Assembly: GCA_001708385.1 (NCBI GenBank) | Contig: CP012388.1 | Span: forward strand, 1,612,001 to 1,676,000 | Direction: 5' to 3' | DNA: 64,000 nt | Origin: Flavobacterium psychrophilum | GTDB lineage: Bacteria; Bacteroidota; Bacteroidia; Flavobacteriales; Flavobacteriaceae | In this document: piece after piece, positions 50,930-60,392 of the stretch | How the letters are laid out: each line of letters starts with the position of its first letter | Position numbering within the stretch: position 1 is the stretch's first letter | Notes under the pieces: generated by a model | The model's input: the letters and a program-made list of their open reading frames with translations, nothing else | Told to the model about the DNA's origin: nothing | Databases searched by the model: none | Translations under genes and position numbers: made by a program

Positions 50930-51481
50930 TTATTCTATTTTGTCGCAAATTGGTCCACACCCTGCCGAATCACAGTAAGGCACCCTGTCTTTACCAATTA
51001 CATAATATTTAAGGAAACATCCTGAACCGCATCCTCTACATGAAACATCTAAAGGGTCACCGTCTGAAATTGGGCTGCCTAAATAGAATTTGCCTCCCAT
51101 ATTATTAAGTACTACGCCGGAAGATACCGCCATACCAGCATTATTATCAAAACCATTTGCGATCAAAAAGTAAGCTGTATGCAAAGAATCATTCACCGCA
51201 ACTCTTTGCTGTATAGAAATTGAAGTTAACCTAACAGTTTCACCTTTCTTTGCAAGTAGTCTTTCAAATTCGTAAAGCAGGCTCGCTCTATTTGCTGTAA
51301 TTGTAAGTTTCTCATCGGCAACACCTATTTCTCCCTCCCAGATACCTTGTCTATCTTTTGCAGTAAACTCTCTCGCATTGTTATCAGCATTAGACATTAC
51401 AGTTTCGCTTTCGCTGTTACAGCTCCACACTGTACACATTAGCATAAGGCAGGCTAACGCTTTTAATAGATTTTTCTTCAT
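50930..51481 (-). CDS. Lipoprotein with Cys-rich C-terminal tail (copy 1)
   Basis: A 183-residue lipoprotein (signal MKKNLLKALACLMLMCTVWS with lipobox ending at Cys of VWSCNSES). The C-terminus has an ordered Cys set: SCRGCGSGCFLK, then about 14 residues, then YCDSAGCGPICDKIE. This looks like a small metal-binding or disulfide-rich module. I chose the ATG at 51481; the longer frame adds residues that break the signal peptide. The adjacent gene (51576-52091) has a related tail, so the two are probably duplicates. Function unknown. Confidence 0.65.
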   Translation of the reverse strand: MKKNLLKALACLMLMCTVWSCNSESETVMSNADNNAREFTAKDRQGIWEGEIGVADEKLTITANRASLLYEFERLLAKKGETVRLTSISIQQRVAVNDSLHTAYFLIANGFDNNAGMAVSSGVVLNNMGGKFYLGSPISDGDPLDVSCRGCGSGCFLKYYVIGKDRVPYCDSAGCGPICDKIE

Positions 51482-51575
51482 AGCTCGTTGGTTTAGTTGG
51501 ATTGAATATTTAACGAATATATTACAAAACGAAGTAAAATTAGTCAACTAAATGTTAAATTATATAACAAGAATT

Positions 51576-52091
51576 TTAGTATACCTGACTTGTAGTCTTC
51601 TCGCAATCAGCGCATGAAGAACACACCAAATGTTTATCATTATCACTAATTATCACCTGCGGCAGGCAACCTTCTTCCTCACAACTGCCTTTGCATATTA
51701 TAATCCTGCTTCTTTTTCGTCCTGAAATATCTTCAACATCAAAATAGAATTTATCTTTTTCAAGGTGAAGTGTAGTACCTACTTTTATATTTCCTTTTGC
51801 CGCCGAAGCAATCATTATATAAATATCCTGATGAGACAGATCAATTGTCTTTGTTTTAACGATCCTGAAGTTCGTAAAAACCACCGTATCTTTTATTGCC
51901 AGCTTATTCATTACAACACCGGCCCACTTTTTTGCAATGGAGACACTATCACCTACGATAGCGTCATTACCCGATAGCGTTCCTGCAACCTCTAAATCAA
52001 AATCGGTAATAGTTTTTACTTTACCTTCATTTTTAGAAGTGCACGATGCAAGCGCCAGTAGAAAAAGCAATCCGGTTAGATATGATTTCAT
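51576..52091 (-). CDS. Lipoprotein with Cys-rich C-terminal tail (copy 2)
   Basis: A 171-residue lipoprotein (MKSYLTGLLFLLALASCTSK, lipobox LASC). The tail CKGSCEEEGCLPQ, about 13 residues, then VCSSCADCEKTT has the same order of cysteines as the neighbouring lipoprotein. The middle carries charged beta-strand sequence (VVFTNFRIVKTKTIDLSHQD). It is upstream of copy 1 on the same strand, 94 bases apart. Unknown family. Confidence 0.65.
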   Translation of the reverse strand: MKSYLTGLLFLLALASCTSKNEGKVKTITDFDLEVAGTLSGNDAIVGDSVSIAKKWAGVVMNKLAIKDTVVFTNFRIVKTKTIDLSHQDIYIMIASAAKGNIKVGTTLHLEKDKFYFDVEDISGRKRSRIIICKGSCEEEGCLPQVIISDNDKHLVCSSCADCEKTTSQVY

Positions 52092-52150
52092 AAAGAGGGC
52101 ATGAGGTTGTTTGTACGAATTTACAATTTTTTTGGTAATCTCAAAACTTT

Positions 52151-54643
52151 TTAAAAATGGAAACCAAACACGCCTTTTATCGCAAACTTATTGGCATCGG
52201 GCAAGTTAAGATAACTTCCCCTCCATGCAAAGTCAATCCTGAATACTTTGAAGATATTCCCTATACCTGCATGATATTCCCAGTACACATCCTCCGGAGC
52301 ACGGTACTCTATGCTCGATGCATTAAGCCTTCTGTTACCATCAGACACCGTTCCGTAGACGCCTTTTACACCTACAATTTCCCTTAGGTTTAAATTCCTA
52401 AGCCCCGGAATCCTTGAAAACAGCCTTCCGTTAAAATTATGCTCAAAATGCAGCGACACATATTCATCGGCTACAAACTCGTAGTAATTCATAAGGTTGT
52501 AGGTGTTCTCGATAACAAAGTAGGACTGGTTACCAGGCACAATACCCATTAATCCTAATGGCACATCGCCAAATATCTTACCAGCTTCAAGCGTGGCAAA
52601 CAATCGTCCGAAACCACCAACAAGTACAGGTTGGCGATAATAAAACTGTAATTTCTGATATTCAAAATCGCTACCAAACAAGCCTTTTATACCTTGCGAG
52701 AAATTAAGATACAGCCTTGAGTAGTTAAGATCTACATCGGTACGTTCCACGCCATAACCAATAGTCCTTCGTTTGGGTGTATATTCTACCATCGCACCAA
52801 ACTCATATTGCTCCAGGTTTCCTTTTGTCCCTTTAGACGGGTCGTTAGGATCGATATAATAATCCATTAAGAAGGTAGGGAAAGCCGACCTTAATGTCCT
52901 ATAATTAAGGCTACCCTTAAACACTAAATGTTTTACAGGCTCTATTTCTGCTGAGAAGGTAGTAAAGTTAACGTTGGTTAGCTTGCTGTTATCTCCGCTG
53001 GCAAAAACTGCCGACGACGCAAAACTCCTACCAAGCACATCACTTGTAGATGTAAGGCTCACCCCTATCTGTTCTACATCGCGCCTGTTACCTGCCGCAA
53101 GTATTACCCTTTTTTCTTTGTTAACCATCCACTTACCGGATATACCATACTTAAACTTATTATCCTTAAATCCGTATGCGGTATACCCCTCAATCCTCCA
53201 AGGGTCGTTCTGACCAAAATAGGTTCGCCCGCCCGTTCGCAGCCTTACACCTTCAACATCATTGTAACCAAAACTGGAAAATATAGGACCATAGTCAAAA
53301 TTACCCATTTGGTAATAGCCACTACCAAGTGTGGCGACGAGGCTATACATCCGTTTAAATTTAGGTACCGTTTTTAAGGTATCCAGCATTTTATAAACAC
53401 CCCGCTCGTCTTTATTGAGCGATTCAAATCGATTCTCCTCCCAATATTCGTCATCCTTTTTATAAATCTCTTCGTTATTAAGGTTTACGTCGGGATTATA
53501 AAACGCATCGGGTCTTTTCTTATCAAAAACATAGTCACGGAAAAGCGTGGTTCTCTTGCCATATACCCCTTTAGATGATTCTTTTTTACTAATCGCAAAG
53601 TCAGACATCATATGATCCCTTTTTAAAAGAAACACAGAGTCGTTTAAAACATCAAAGTCCTGCTCAATGTAAATATCTTTAACCCAGTTGATATTTGCCG
53701 CCTTACTGGCAGACATGGCTATTTTTTTAATCGCGTAGGTTGTATCGTTAACCCAGAAGTTTCCTTTAAACGTAAGCTCACCTTTACGCCTTGGGTAAAA
53801 AACGATATTATAGCACCATTTGTTTTCAATATAGGTACTGTCAGCAAGAACATAATTGTACACGTTAATACCAGTACGCGATAACGGACTTACAAAATCC
53901 TTATCAAAGAACTTAAGGTAATTATCGTAAATATCATATTCGGCATACAGGTCTTTTACAAAGGCAATGATCTGCTGATTATTACTAAACCCGGAGTTTT
54001 TATTGGCACGGGTAATCTCTTTTTTACGGCTGGCAACATTATCGCCATACACATTGCTCAACGCCTCGTTAATAAATATGGGCAGGTATGTTTTACCTGT
54101 TACGCTCGATGTATCAACATGGTCAAAAATAAACTCCATACCCTTAAACACTCTGCTTTTCATAAAAGCACTGTCTATGGTATTCATATCAAACTCTACC
54201 TTTTCGTATTTATCATACTCATATTGCTTGAACATCCTGAGTCCGTTCTTACGGCGGCGTTCCCATATTTTACGGAGTATATCAATAGCAGGGTTGTTTT
54301 TCTTAGATGTTTTCCCGCTATATAGCACGACTTCTTTTAACTCCTGTGCTTCGCTAAGTTTCGCCTTGATATTAAGGGTCGCGGATCTTTCAAGCTTTAT
54401 TTCTTTCGCAGCAAACCCAACAAACGAGATTACAACTTCGGTATAGGTGTTTTGAGATTCCAGATAAAACTTACCGTTTTCGTCGGTAATAGTACCTTCT
54501 GTACTTCCTTTAAAGTAGATACTGGCATAAGGTATAGGCGCATTTGCATCATCTACAACTATACCGCCAATTTTGGTTTGCGCCATAAGTGAGCCGGAAA
54601 GAAGTAGAAATATCGCAGATAAAAACAGTAGTATTCTTTTCAT
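52151..54643 (-). CDS. DUF5686 outer-membrane protein with regulatory domain
   Basis: An 830-residue protein with signal peptide (ending GSLMAQ), a carboxypeptidase-like regulatory domain (about 22-110, IGGIVVDDANAPIPYASIYF) and the DUF5686 region. The DUF5686 region starts with NPAIDILRKIWERRRKNGLRMFKQYEYDKYEKVEF and ends in a barrel-like sequence with terminal GVFGFHF. Such proteins are common outer-membrane barrels in Bacteroidota without known substrate. It precedes the lipoprotein pair on the strand and follows pdhB. Confidence 0.82.
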   Translation of the reverse strand: MKRILLFLSAIFLLLSGSLMAQTKIGGIVVDDANAPIPYASIYFKGSTEGTITDENGKFYLESQNTYTEVVISFVGFAAKEIKLERSATLNIKAKLSEAQELKEVVLYSGKTSKKNNPAIDILRKIWERRRKNGLRMFKQYEYDKYEKVEFDMNTIDSAFMKSRVFKGMEFIFDHVDTSSVTGKTYLPIFINEALSNVYGDNVASRKKEITRANKNSGFSNNQQIIAFVKDLYAEYDIYDNYLKFFDKDFVSPLSRTGINVYNYVLADSTYIENKWCYNIVFYPRRKGELTFKGNFWVNDTTYAIKKIAMSASKAANINWVKDIYIEQDFDVLNDSVFLLKRDHMMSDFAISKKESSKGVYGKRTTLFRDYVFDKKRPDAFYNPDVNLNNEEIYKKDDEYWEENRFESLNKDERGVYKMLDTLKTVPKFKRMYSLVATLGSGYYQMGNFDYGPIFSSFGYNDVEGVRLRTGGRTYFGQNDPWRIEGYTAYGFKDNKFKYGISGKWMVNKEKRVILAAGNRRDVEQIGVSLTSTSDVLGRSFASSAVFASGDNSKLTNVNFTTFSAEIEPVKHLVFKGSLNYRTLRSAFPTFLMDYYIDPNDPSKGTKGNLEQYEFGAMVEYTPKRRTIGYGVERTDVDLNYSRLYLNFSQGIKGLFGSDFEYQKLQFYYRQPVLVGGFGRLFATLEAGKIFGDVPLGLMGIVPGNQSYFVIENTYNLMNYYEFVADEYVSLHFEHNFNGRLFSRIPGLRNLNLREIVGVKGVYGTVSDGNRRLNASSIEYRAPEDVYWEYHAGIGNIFKVFRIDFAWRGSYLNLPDANKFAIKGVFGFHF

Positions 54644-54656
54644 ATATGCTATAAAA

Positions 54657-54690
54657 CAAAAAACTTCATCATATAGTATGATGAAGTTTC
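54657..54690 (-). terminator. Terminator of pdhB
   Basis: AAACTTCATCAT and ATGATGAAGTTT are perfect 12-base arms around ATAGT, followed by T run on the minus strand, just past the pdhB stop. Confidence 0.75.
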
Positions 54691-54710
54691 AAATATAGGT
54701 GTTTATTTTG

Positions 54711-55688
54711 TTATTTATACATAACTTTTTTCACAGCTTTTACAAGATCTCCCGCGTTAGGAAGCCACTCTTTAAGTAGTACCGGAGAGTACGGAGCCGG
54801 TGTATCTGCTGTAGTTATCCTTTGGATAGGAGCATCAAGATAATCAAAAGCCCTTTCCTGAACAATATAAGTTATTTCTGATGCTATACTTCCAAACGGC
54901 CAAGCCTCTTCAAGTATAACCAAACGGTTTGTTTTTTTAACCGAGTTAAGAATAGTCTCGTGATCCATTGGACGGATCGTTCTTAAATCGATGATCTCGA
55001 TACTGATTCCTTCTTTTTCAAGTTCTTCAGCAGCGATAAAAGCTTCTTTTAATATTTTACCGAAAGATACAACTGTTACATCTTTACCTTCACGTTTAAC
55101 ATCAGCAAGACCTAGTGGAATTGTATATTCTCCTTCAGGCACCTCACCTTTATCTCCGTACATCTGCTCAGATTCCATGAATATAACAGGATCGTTATCA
55201 CGGATAGCCGACTTAAGAAGTCCTTTAGCATCGTATGTATTAGACGGTACAACAACTTTAAGACCCGGAGTATTTGCATACCAGTTCTCGAAAGCCTGAG
55301 AGTGCGTAGCTGCAAGCTGTCCTGCCGATGCAGTTGGCCCACGGAATACCATTGGCATTGTAAACTGTCCTGCAGACATTTGGCGCATCTTAGCTGCGTT
55401 GTTAATAATCTGGTCAATACCTACTAATGCAAAGTTGAATGTCATGAACTCAACAATTGGCCTGTTACCGTTCATAGCACTACCTACGGCAATACCGGCA
55501 AAACCAAGCTCAGCGATTGGAGTATCAATTACCCTTTTAGGGCCAAACTCGTCAAGCATTCCTTTTGAGGCTTTGTAGGCACCGTTATATTCAGCAACCT
55601 CTTCACCCATTAAATATATAGCTTCGTCACGGCGCATTTCTTCGCTCATGGCTTCACAAATAGCTTCTCTAAATTGTATCGTTCTCAT
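54711..55688 (-). CDS. pdhB: Pyruvate dehydrogenase E1 component, beta subunit
   Basis: Beta subunit of the thiamine-diphosphate-dependent E1 of pyruvate dehydrogenase, which decarboxylates pyruvate and acetylates lipoyl-E2. At 325 residues it is full length: MRTIQFREAICEAMSEEMRR, DTPIAELGFAGIAVGSAMNG and ERVRTI-like LEEAWPFGSIASEI near the end. The alpha subunit and E2/E3 genes are not in the window. It has its own terminator and a likely minus-strand -7 box (TATTTTTG, 55718-55725). Confidence 0.93.
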   Translation of the reverse strand: MRTIQFREAICEAMSEEMRRDEAIYLMGEEVAEYNGAYKASKGMLDEFGPKRVIDTPIAELGFAGIAVGSAMNGNRPIVEFMTFNFALVGIDQIINNAAKMRQMSAGQFTMPMVFRGPTASAGQLAATHSQAFENWYANTPGLKVVVPSNTYDAKGLLKSAIRDNDPVIFMESEQMYGDKGEVPEGEYTIPLGLADVKREGKDVTVVSFGKILKEAFIAAEELEKEGISIEIIDLRTIRPMDHETILNSVKKTNRLVILEEAWPFGSIASEITYIVQERAFDYLDAPIQRITTADTPAPYSPVLLKEWLPNAGDLVKAVKKVMYK

Positions 55689-55717
55689 GTAACTTCTTAT
55701 TCGTATTAAATGAATGG

Positions 55718-55725
55718 CAAAAATA
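55718..55725 (-). promoter_or_regulatory. -7 promoter box of pdhB
   Basis: Minus-strand TATTTTTG matches TAnnTTTG, 30 bases upstream of the start codon. The 274-base gap to etfB otherwise holds a divergent promoter. Confidence 0.55.
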
Positions 55726-55919
55726 AAGATTTAAAATTATTTAATGCGCTTATATTTCCAAATAAATAAAATGTTAGGAACTTGTTCGTAAAACCGCAAC
55801 TATTCGCAATAATCAGTGTTTTAAAGCTTAATTTTTGTGATTAATAAATTTAATACCGAAAATTTTTAAAAAAATTGCATTTAATATGCGTGCATAGTTT
55901 TTTATTTAGATAAATTTCT

Positions 55920-55927
55920 TATTTTCG
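55920..55927 (+). promoter_or_regulatory. Probable -7 promoter box of etfB
   Basis: TATTTTCG matches TAnnTTTG at all but one position, 36 bases before the etfB ATG. Confidence 0.5.
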
Positions 55928-55962
55928 TAACGGAAAAACCTCAACTTTATAACTTTATAAAA

Positions 55963-56709
55963 ATGAAAATATTAGTCTGCATCAGCCACGTGCCTGATAC
56001 CACAGCAAAAATTAACTTTGCAAACGGCGACAGCGAGTTTGATACTAATGGCGTTCCGTTTGTAATAAATCCCAACGACGAATTTGGTTTAACAAGAGCA
56101 ATCTGGTTTAAAGAACAAGCCGGCGCAAACGTTACAGTAGTAAACGTAGGCGGCCCGGATACCGAACCAACCCTTAGAAAAGCACTTGCAATAGGTGCAG
56201 ATGAGGCAATTCGCGTTAACGCAAACCCAACAGATGGCTTCTTCGTAGCAAAACAACTTGCAGAAGTAGTTAAGAACGGTGGTTTTGACCTTGTAATAGC
56301 AGGTAAAGAATCACTCGATTATAATGGCGGTATGGTAGGCGGAATGCTTGCCGGCCTTCTTGGATACGATTTTATTAACTCGTGCATCAATCTTGAAATT
56401 ACAGGATCTGACGTGAAAGCAGTACGTGAAATTGATGGTGGTAAAGAAACCCTTAGCGCTAAATTACCTTTAGTTATTGGCGGACAAAAAGGCCTTGTAG
56501 AAGAAAAAGACCTTAAAATTCCTGTAATGAGAGGCATCATGATGGCAAGACAAAAAGTACTTACCGTACTTGAGCCTGTAGAAGCCAACATTACTACTAA
56601 AGCGGTGAAGTTTGAAAAACCGGCACCTAAATCGGCAGTAAAACTTATAAGCCCTGACAATCTTGATGAGCTTGTAAACCTTTTACATAACGAAGCTAAA
56701 GTTATCTAA
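55963..56709 (+). CDS. etfB: Electron-transfer flavoprotein, beta subunit
   Basis: Small subunit of ETF, which takes electrons from acyl-CoA dehydrogenases. At 248 residues it is normal. MKILVCISHVPDTTAKINFA at the start, VINPNDEFGLTRAIW, IGADEAIRVN and the AMP-binding-type LVIAGKESLDYNGG are present. It is read with etfA 100 bases downstream. Acyl-CoA dehydrogenase genes are not in this window. Confidence 0.95.
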   Translation: MKILVCISHVPDTTAKINFANGDSEFDTNGVPFVINPNDEFGLTRAIWFKEQAGANVTVVNVGGPDTEPTLRKALAIGADEAIRVNANPTDGFFVAKQLAEVVKNGGFDLVIAGKESLDYNGGMVGGMLAGLLGYDFINSCINLEITGSDVKAVREIDGGKETLSAKLPLVIGGQKGLVEEKDLKIPVMRGIMMARQKVLTVLEPVEANITTKAVKFEKPAPKSAVKLISPDNLDELVNLLHNEAKVI

Positions 56710-56809
56710 ATTTGAAAATGTGCCGATGTACTAATTAAAATTACCACACAGCACGATTCACTGAATTGATTTCAATTAAAAGTTTTCAAATCTCCAAATT
56801 AAAAAAATT

Positions 56810-57781
56810 ATGTCAATATTAATATATGCTGAGTTTGCCGAAGGCAAATTCAAAAAAACAGCTTTCGAGCTTGCTTCATACGCTAAAAAAATTGCAGGTG
56901 AAACGGGCACAACCGTAACTGCCCTTACTATAAATGCTGCCGATGCTGCTGCACAACTAGGACAATACGGCGTTGATAAAGTGCTTAATGTAAAATCTGA
57001 TAAGCTTACTGCGTTCAACGCTAAGGCATATGCCGACGCTATAAAACAGGCTGCCCAGAAAGAAAGTGCTAAAATTGTATTATTCAACTCTACAACAGAC
57101 AGTATTTATATTGCTCCCCTTGTAGCTGTTGCCCTTGAGGCTGGTTATGCATCAAACGTAGTTGCGCAACCAATAAGCCTTTCGCCTTTCCAGGTAAAAA
57201 GAAACGCTTTTTCTAACAAAGCATTTAATATAACAGAGATCACTACAGATATTAAAGTACTTACTATAGGCAAAAACTCTTACGGAGTATTTGAAAATGC
57301 AGTAAGCGCAACTGAAGAAGAATTCTCACCATCATTAAACGACAACGATTTTACTGTGAAAGTAGAGTCTTCTGAAAAAGTATCGGGCAAAGTAACTATT
57401 GCAGATGCAGAAGTTGTTGTATCTGGCGGACGCGGACTTAAAGGCCCTGAAAACTGGGGTATAATTGAAGATCTTGCTGCTGCGCTTGGTGCTGCCACTG
57501 CATGTTCTAAACCGGTATCTGACCTTGGATGGAGACCTCACAGCGAGCACGTAGGCCAAACAGGTAAGCCTGTAGCTGCCAATCTTTATATTGCAGTAGG
57601 TATTTCAGGAGCTATACAGCACATTGCAGGTATCAACTCATCTAAAGTAAAAGTAGTTATCAACGCCGATGCCGATGCTCCTTTCTTTAAAGTTGCAGAC
57701 TACGGCGTTGTAGGTGATGCTTTTGAAATTGTTCCTAAGTTGACTGAAAAAATTAAAGCCTTTAAAGCTCAAAACTCATAA
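56810..57781 (+). CDS. etfA: Electron-transfer flavoprotein, alpha subunit
   Basis: Large, FAD-binding ETF subunit, 323 residues. VVSGGRGLKGPENWGIIEDL begins the FAD domain. ACSKPVSDLGWRPHSEHVGQTGKPV and YIAVGISGAIQHIAGI complete the FAD-binding sequence, with the conserved Arg in GWRPHSEH. The N-terminal domain (1-180) is more variable, as usual. It forms a dimer with EtfB. A hairpin past its stop is terminator and also encloses the next promoter. Confidence 0.95.
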   Translation: MSILIYAEFAEGKFKKTAFELASYAKKIAGETGTTVTALTINAADAAAQLGQYGVDKVLNVKSDKLTAFNAKAYADAIKQAAQKESAKIVLFNSTTDSIYIAPLVAVALEAGYASNVVAQPISLSPFQVKRNAFSNKAFNITEITTDIKVLTIGKNSYGVFENAVSATEEEFSPSLNDNDFTVKVESSEKVSGKVTIADAEVVVSGGRGLKGPENWGIIEDLAAALGAATACSKPVSDLGWRPHSEHVGQTGKPVAANLYIAVGISGAIQHIAGINSSKVKVVINADADAPFFKVADYGVVGDAFEIVPKLTEKIKAFKAQNS

Positions 57782-57807
57782 TTTTATTTTAAATTGTGCC
57801 CCACAAA

Positions 57808-57851
57808 AGGGCTATCCGGCTACGATAGTTTATCTTTGCCCGGATAGCCCT
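57808..57851 (+). terminator. etfA terminator enclosing the -7 box of the next gene
   Basis: AGGGCTATCCGG (57808-57819) and CCGGATAGCCCT (57840-57851) are perfect 12-base arms followed by TTTTC. The 20-base loop contains TATCTTTG (57831-57838), a perfect -7 box for the DUF151 gene at 57874. Terminator and promoter overlap. Confidence 0.8.
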
Positions 57852-57873
57852 TTTTCTATACAGGAACACCAAT

Positions 57874-58497
57874 ATGAGCTTAGTAAAACTTACTATAAAA
57901 GGAATCTCATACAGCCAGACTCAAAACGGCGCGTATGCATTGATTCTTAATGAAGTGGACGGAGAACGCAAGTTACCTATAGTGATAGGCGCCTTTGAGG
58001 CCCAGTCTATAGCTATTGCCCTTGAAAAAGAGATAAAACCGCCCAGACCACTTACCCATGACTTATTTAAAAATTTTGCCGACCGCTTTGACGTGGTCGT
58101 AAAACAGGTTATTATACACAAACTGGTAGACGGTGTTTTCTTTTCGAGCATTATTTGCGAACGCGACCGCATCGAGGAAATTATAGATGCACGCACATCA
58201 GACGCTATTGCACTGGCATTGCGTTTTAACGCACCTATATTTACCTACAAGAATATTCTGGACAAAGCAGGTATCTTCCTTAAATTGAATCCTGAAGCCG
58301 ATGCCGAAGGTAATTTAACCCAACCGGAAGATGTACTTTCTGAACCTGAAACTTTCGGAACAGAAACTGTTTCGGGAGAAGGGTATTCTGCCTATAGCCT
58401 GCAGGAGCTTAACGATATGCTGGACGGTGCCGTACAGAATGAAGACTACGAGAAAGCAGCAAAAATACGCGACGAAATATCAAAGAGGGAGAGTTAA
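57874..58497 (+). CDS. DUF151 bifunctional nuclease-family protein with UVR motif
   Basis: A 207-residue protein. The DUF151 domain (about 1-140) contains LPIVIGAFEAQSIAIALEKE and ARTSDAIALALRFNAPIF, as in archaeal and plant bifunctional nucleases. A C-terminal UvrB/UvrC motif (about 170-205, LQELNDMLDGAVQNEDYEKAAKIRDEI) indicates protein-protein contact in DNA repair or stress. Nuclease activity is inferred from the family. The promoter lies inside the upstream terminator. Confidence 0.85.
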   Translation: MSLVKLTIKGISYSQTQNGAYALILNEVDGERKLPIVIGAFEAQSIAIALEKEIKPPRPLTHDLFKNFADRFDVVVKQVIIHKLVDGVFFSSIICERDRIEEIIDARTSDAIALALRFNAPIFTYKNILDKAGIFLKLNPEADAEGNLTQPEDVLSEPETFGTETVSGEGYSAYSLQELNDMLDGAVQNEDYEKAAKIRDEISKRES

Positions 58498-58500
58498 ACA

Positions 58501-59130
58501 ATGAAAAAGATTAGCGTAAAGCTACTGCCTTTTTTTGTTCTTTTACTTATGTATACAGCAACAGGGTGTTCTAAAAAACAATACCCTAAAGCCGAATACC
58601 ATAAACTTACCGGACGTAAGGCTAAACTATATACAGCTCAGGGTATAAAAACCAGCAGCAATACATTGCCCTTAGGTGATAAACAAAAGTTTACACTTAC
58701 AGCAACTGACTCGGTTTTAACTTACCCCGGAAAAAGCAGTGAAAAAATTTACAGTAATTACAAAGAGTTCTTTGCCGATGTAGTTCCGGGAAAAAATTAT
58801 AAAGTTTCTGTACATACCCTGCCGGACACTCACACCAGCACCTATAAGTATCTGTTCGTATCGCTAGCCGACATATTTGACAAACAGGACAAAAAATTAA
58901 AGATTGAAATTGTAGAAAATAGATGGGCAACCGGTTTTGAAAAGCCCGGACTCAAAAGAGCTTTTACATTTAATAGCGGTGAGACAGACCAGGTTCGCAT
59001 TGTTATCTGCGCAGACAATAGAGAACTTGACAAAAAAATATTTACTTTTACAATTAATTTCGTCAGTAAAAAATTCATGACAGCACCCACAGGTGACTTT
59101 TATATAACTATCGAAGAAATCAAGGAATAA
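58501..59130 (+). CDS. Hypothetical lipoprotein
   Basis: A 209-residue lipoprotein with signal [20 protein letters not shown] and a lipobox ending TGCSKK. The mature region is beta-rich ([30 protein letters not shown]) and ends in an immunoglobulin-like stretch. It starts three bases after the DUF151 stop and overlaps thyA by one base (TAATG), so it is an operon member. I recognise no family. Confidence 0.65.
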   Translation: MKKISVKLLPFFVLLLMYTATGCSKKQYPKAEYHKLTGRKAKLYTAQGIKTSSNTLPLGDKQKFTLTATDSVLTYPGKSSEKIYSNYKEFFADVVPGKNYKVSVHTLPDTHTSTYKYLFVSLADIFDKQDKKLKIEIVENRWATGFEKPGLKRAFTFNSGETDQVRIVICADNRELDKKIFTFTINFVSKKFMTAPTGDFYITIEEIKE

Positions 59131-59954
59131 TGAAGCAGTATCACGACTTAGTTAAGCATGTTTTAGAGAACGGAGTGCAAAAAGGCGACCGTACAGGTAC
59201 GGGAACAAAAAGCGTTTTTGGTTATCAGATGCGTTTTGACCTTAGTGAAGGATTCCCTTTAGTAACGACAAAAAAACTGCACTTAAAGTCGATAATATAC
59301 GAACTGCTTTGGTTTTTAAATGGTGAAACCAACATTGGCTACCTTAACGACAATGGGGTTAAGATATGGGATGAATGGGCTGACGAAGATGGCAACCTGG
59401 GTCCGGTTTACGGTCACCAGTGGCGTAACTGGGACGATAAGGAAATTGACCAGATCACCGAACTTATTGAAACCCTTAAAACAAACCCTAACAGCCGAAG
59501 GATGCTAATTTCCGCATGGAACCCAAGCGTGCTGCCGGATACTTCAAAATCATTTTCAGAAAATGTAGCAAACGGTAAAGTTGCTTTACCCCCATGCCAT
59601 GCTTTCTTTCAGTTTTATGTTGCAGAAGGAAAACTATCATGTCAGCTGTACCAGCGTAGTGCCGATATATTTTTAGGTGTACCTTTTAACATAGCATCGT
59701 ACGCATTGCTTACCATGATGATTGCCCAGGTTTGCGGACTTGAAGCAGGAGACTTCATCCACACATTTGGTGACGCGCATATTTACAACAATCATATGGA
59801 ACAGCTTGAACTTCAGTTAAGCCGCGAGCCAAAACCGCTACCTACCATGAAACTGAATGCTGATGTTAAAGATATCTTTGATTTTAAATTTGAAGATTTT
59901 ACGTTAGAGAATTACGATCCTCACCCGCATATTAAAGGAGCTGTTGCAGTTTAA
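59130..59954 (+). CDS. thyA: Thymidylate synthase
   Basis: Methylates dUMP to dTMP with 5,10-methylenetetrahydrofolate. At 274 residues it is a normal Thy[21 protein letters not shown], the catalytic Cys in [30 protein letters not shown] and [18 protein letters not shown] at the end are diagnostic. It generates dihydrofolate, which the FolA encoded two genes downstream reduces, so this is a folate-recycling operon. Confidence 0.96.
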   Translation: MKQYHDLVKHVLENGVQKGDRTGTGTKSVFGYQMRFDLSEGFPLVTTKKLHLKSIIYELLWFLNGETNIGYLNDNGVKIWDEWADEDGNLGPVYGHQWRNWDDKEIDQITELIETLKTNPNSRRMLISAWNPSVLPDTSKSFSENVANGKVALPPCHAFFQFYVAEGKLSCQLYQRSADIFLGVPFNIASYALLTMMIAQVCGLEAGDFIHTFGDAHIYNNHMEQLELQLSREPKPLPTMKLNADVKDIFDFKFEDFTLENYDPHPHIKGAVAV

Positions 59955-60035
59955 TAATCGCTTTTAGTTAAGCATTTCTTACAGTGAGATATAATTTCTT
60001 ATTTTTCATTACCTTTAGTTACCAAAACCTAAGAA

Positions 60036-60392
60036 ATGGAAACAACTCAACAAGACCTCTATGAATATGCCCGCAAAAGGGTAAAACAGAAAAAGCGCGT
60101 TTATTTTCACTTTATACTGTTTTTCGTCAGTAGTATTTTCTTCTTTATTATAAATAAAGTTCTAAAGATAGACCCCGAACAAGACTGGTACCTTTGGGCA
60201 ATAACAGCATGGGCTTTTATTTTTATAATGCACTTTATAAAAGTATTTGTTACCGAAAGCTTTATTAACAAAAAGTGGGAACAGGAGCAGATAGCCAAAC
60301 TGGTTGCACGCCAGGAGCGCCGCATAGGTCAGCTGGAAAAGAAACTGGAAAACGACACTAACACAACAACAACTACTACCACTTTAGAATAA
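60036..60392 (+). CDS. 2TM-domain membrane protein
   Basis: A 118-residue protein with two transmembrane helices (about 24-44, FHFILFFVSSIFFFIINKV, and 55-75, AITAWAFIFIMHFIKVFV) followed by a charged helix ending KKLENDTNTTTTTTTLE. It belongs to the small 2TM family seen in Bacteroidota; role unknown. It lies between thyA and folA and overlaps folA by one base. Confidence 0.8.
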   Translation: METTQQDLYEYARKRVKQKKRVYFHFILFFVSSIFFFIINKVLKIDPEQDWYLWAITAWAFIFIMHFIKVFVTESFINKKWEQEQIAKLVARQERRIGQLEKKLENDTNTTTTTTTLE

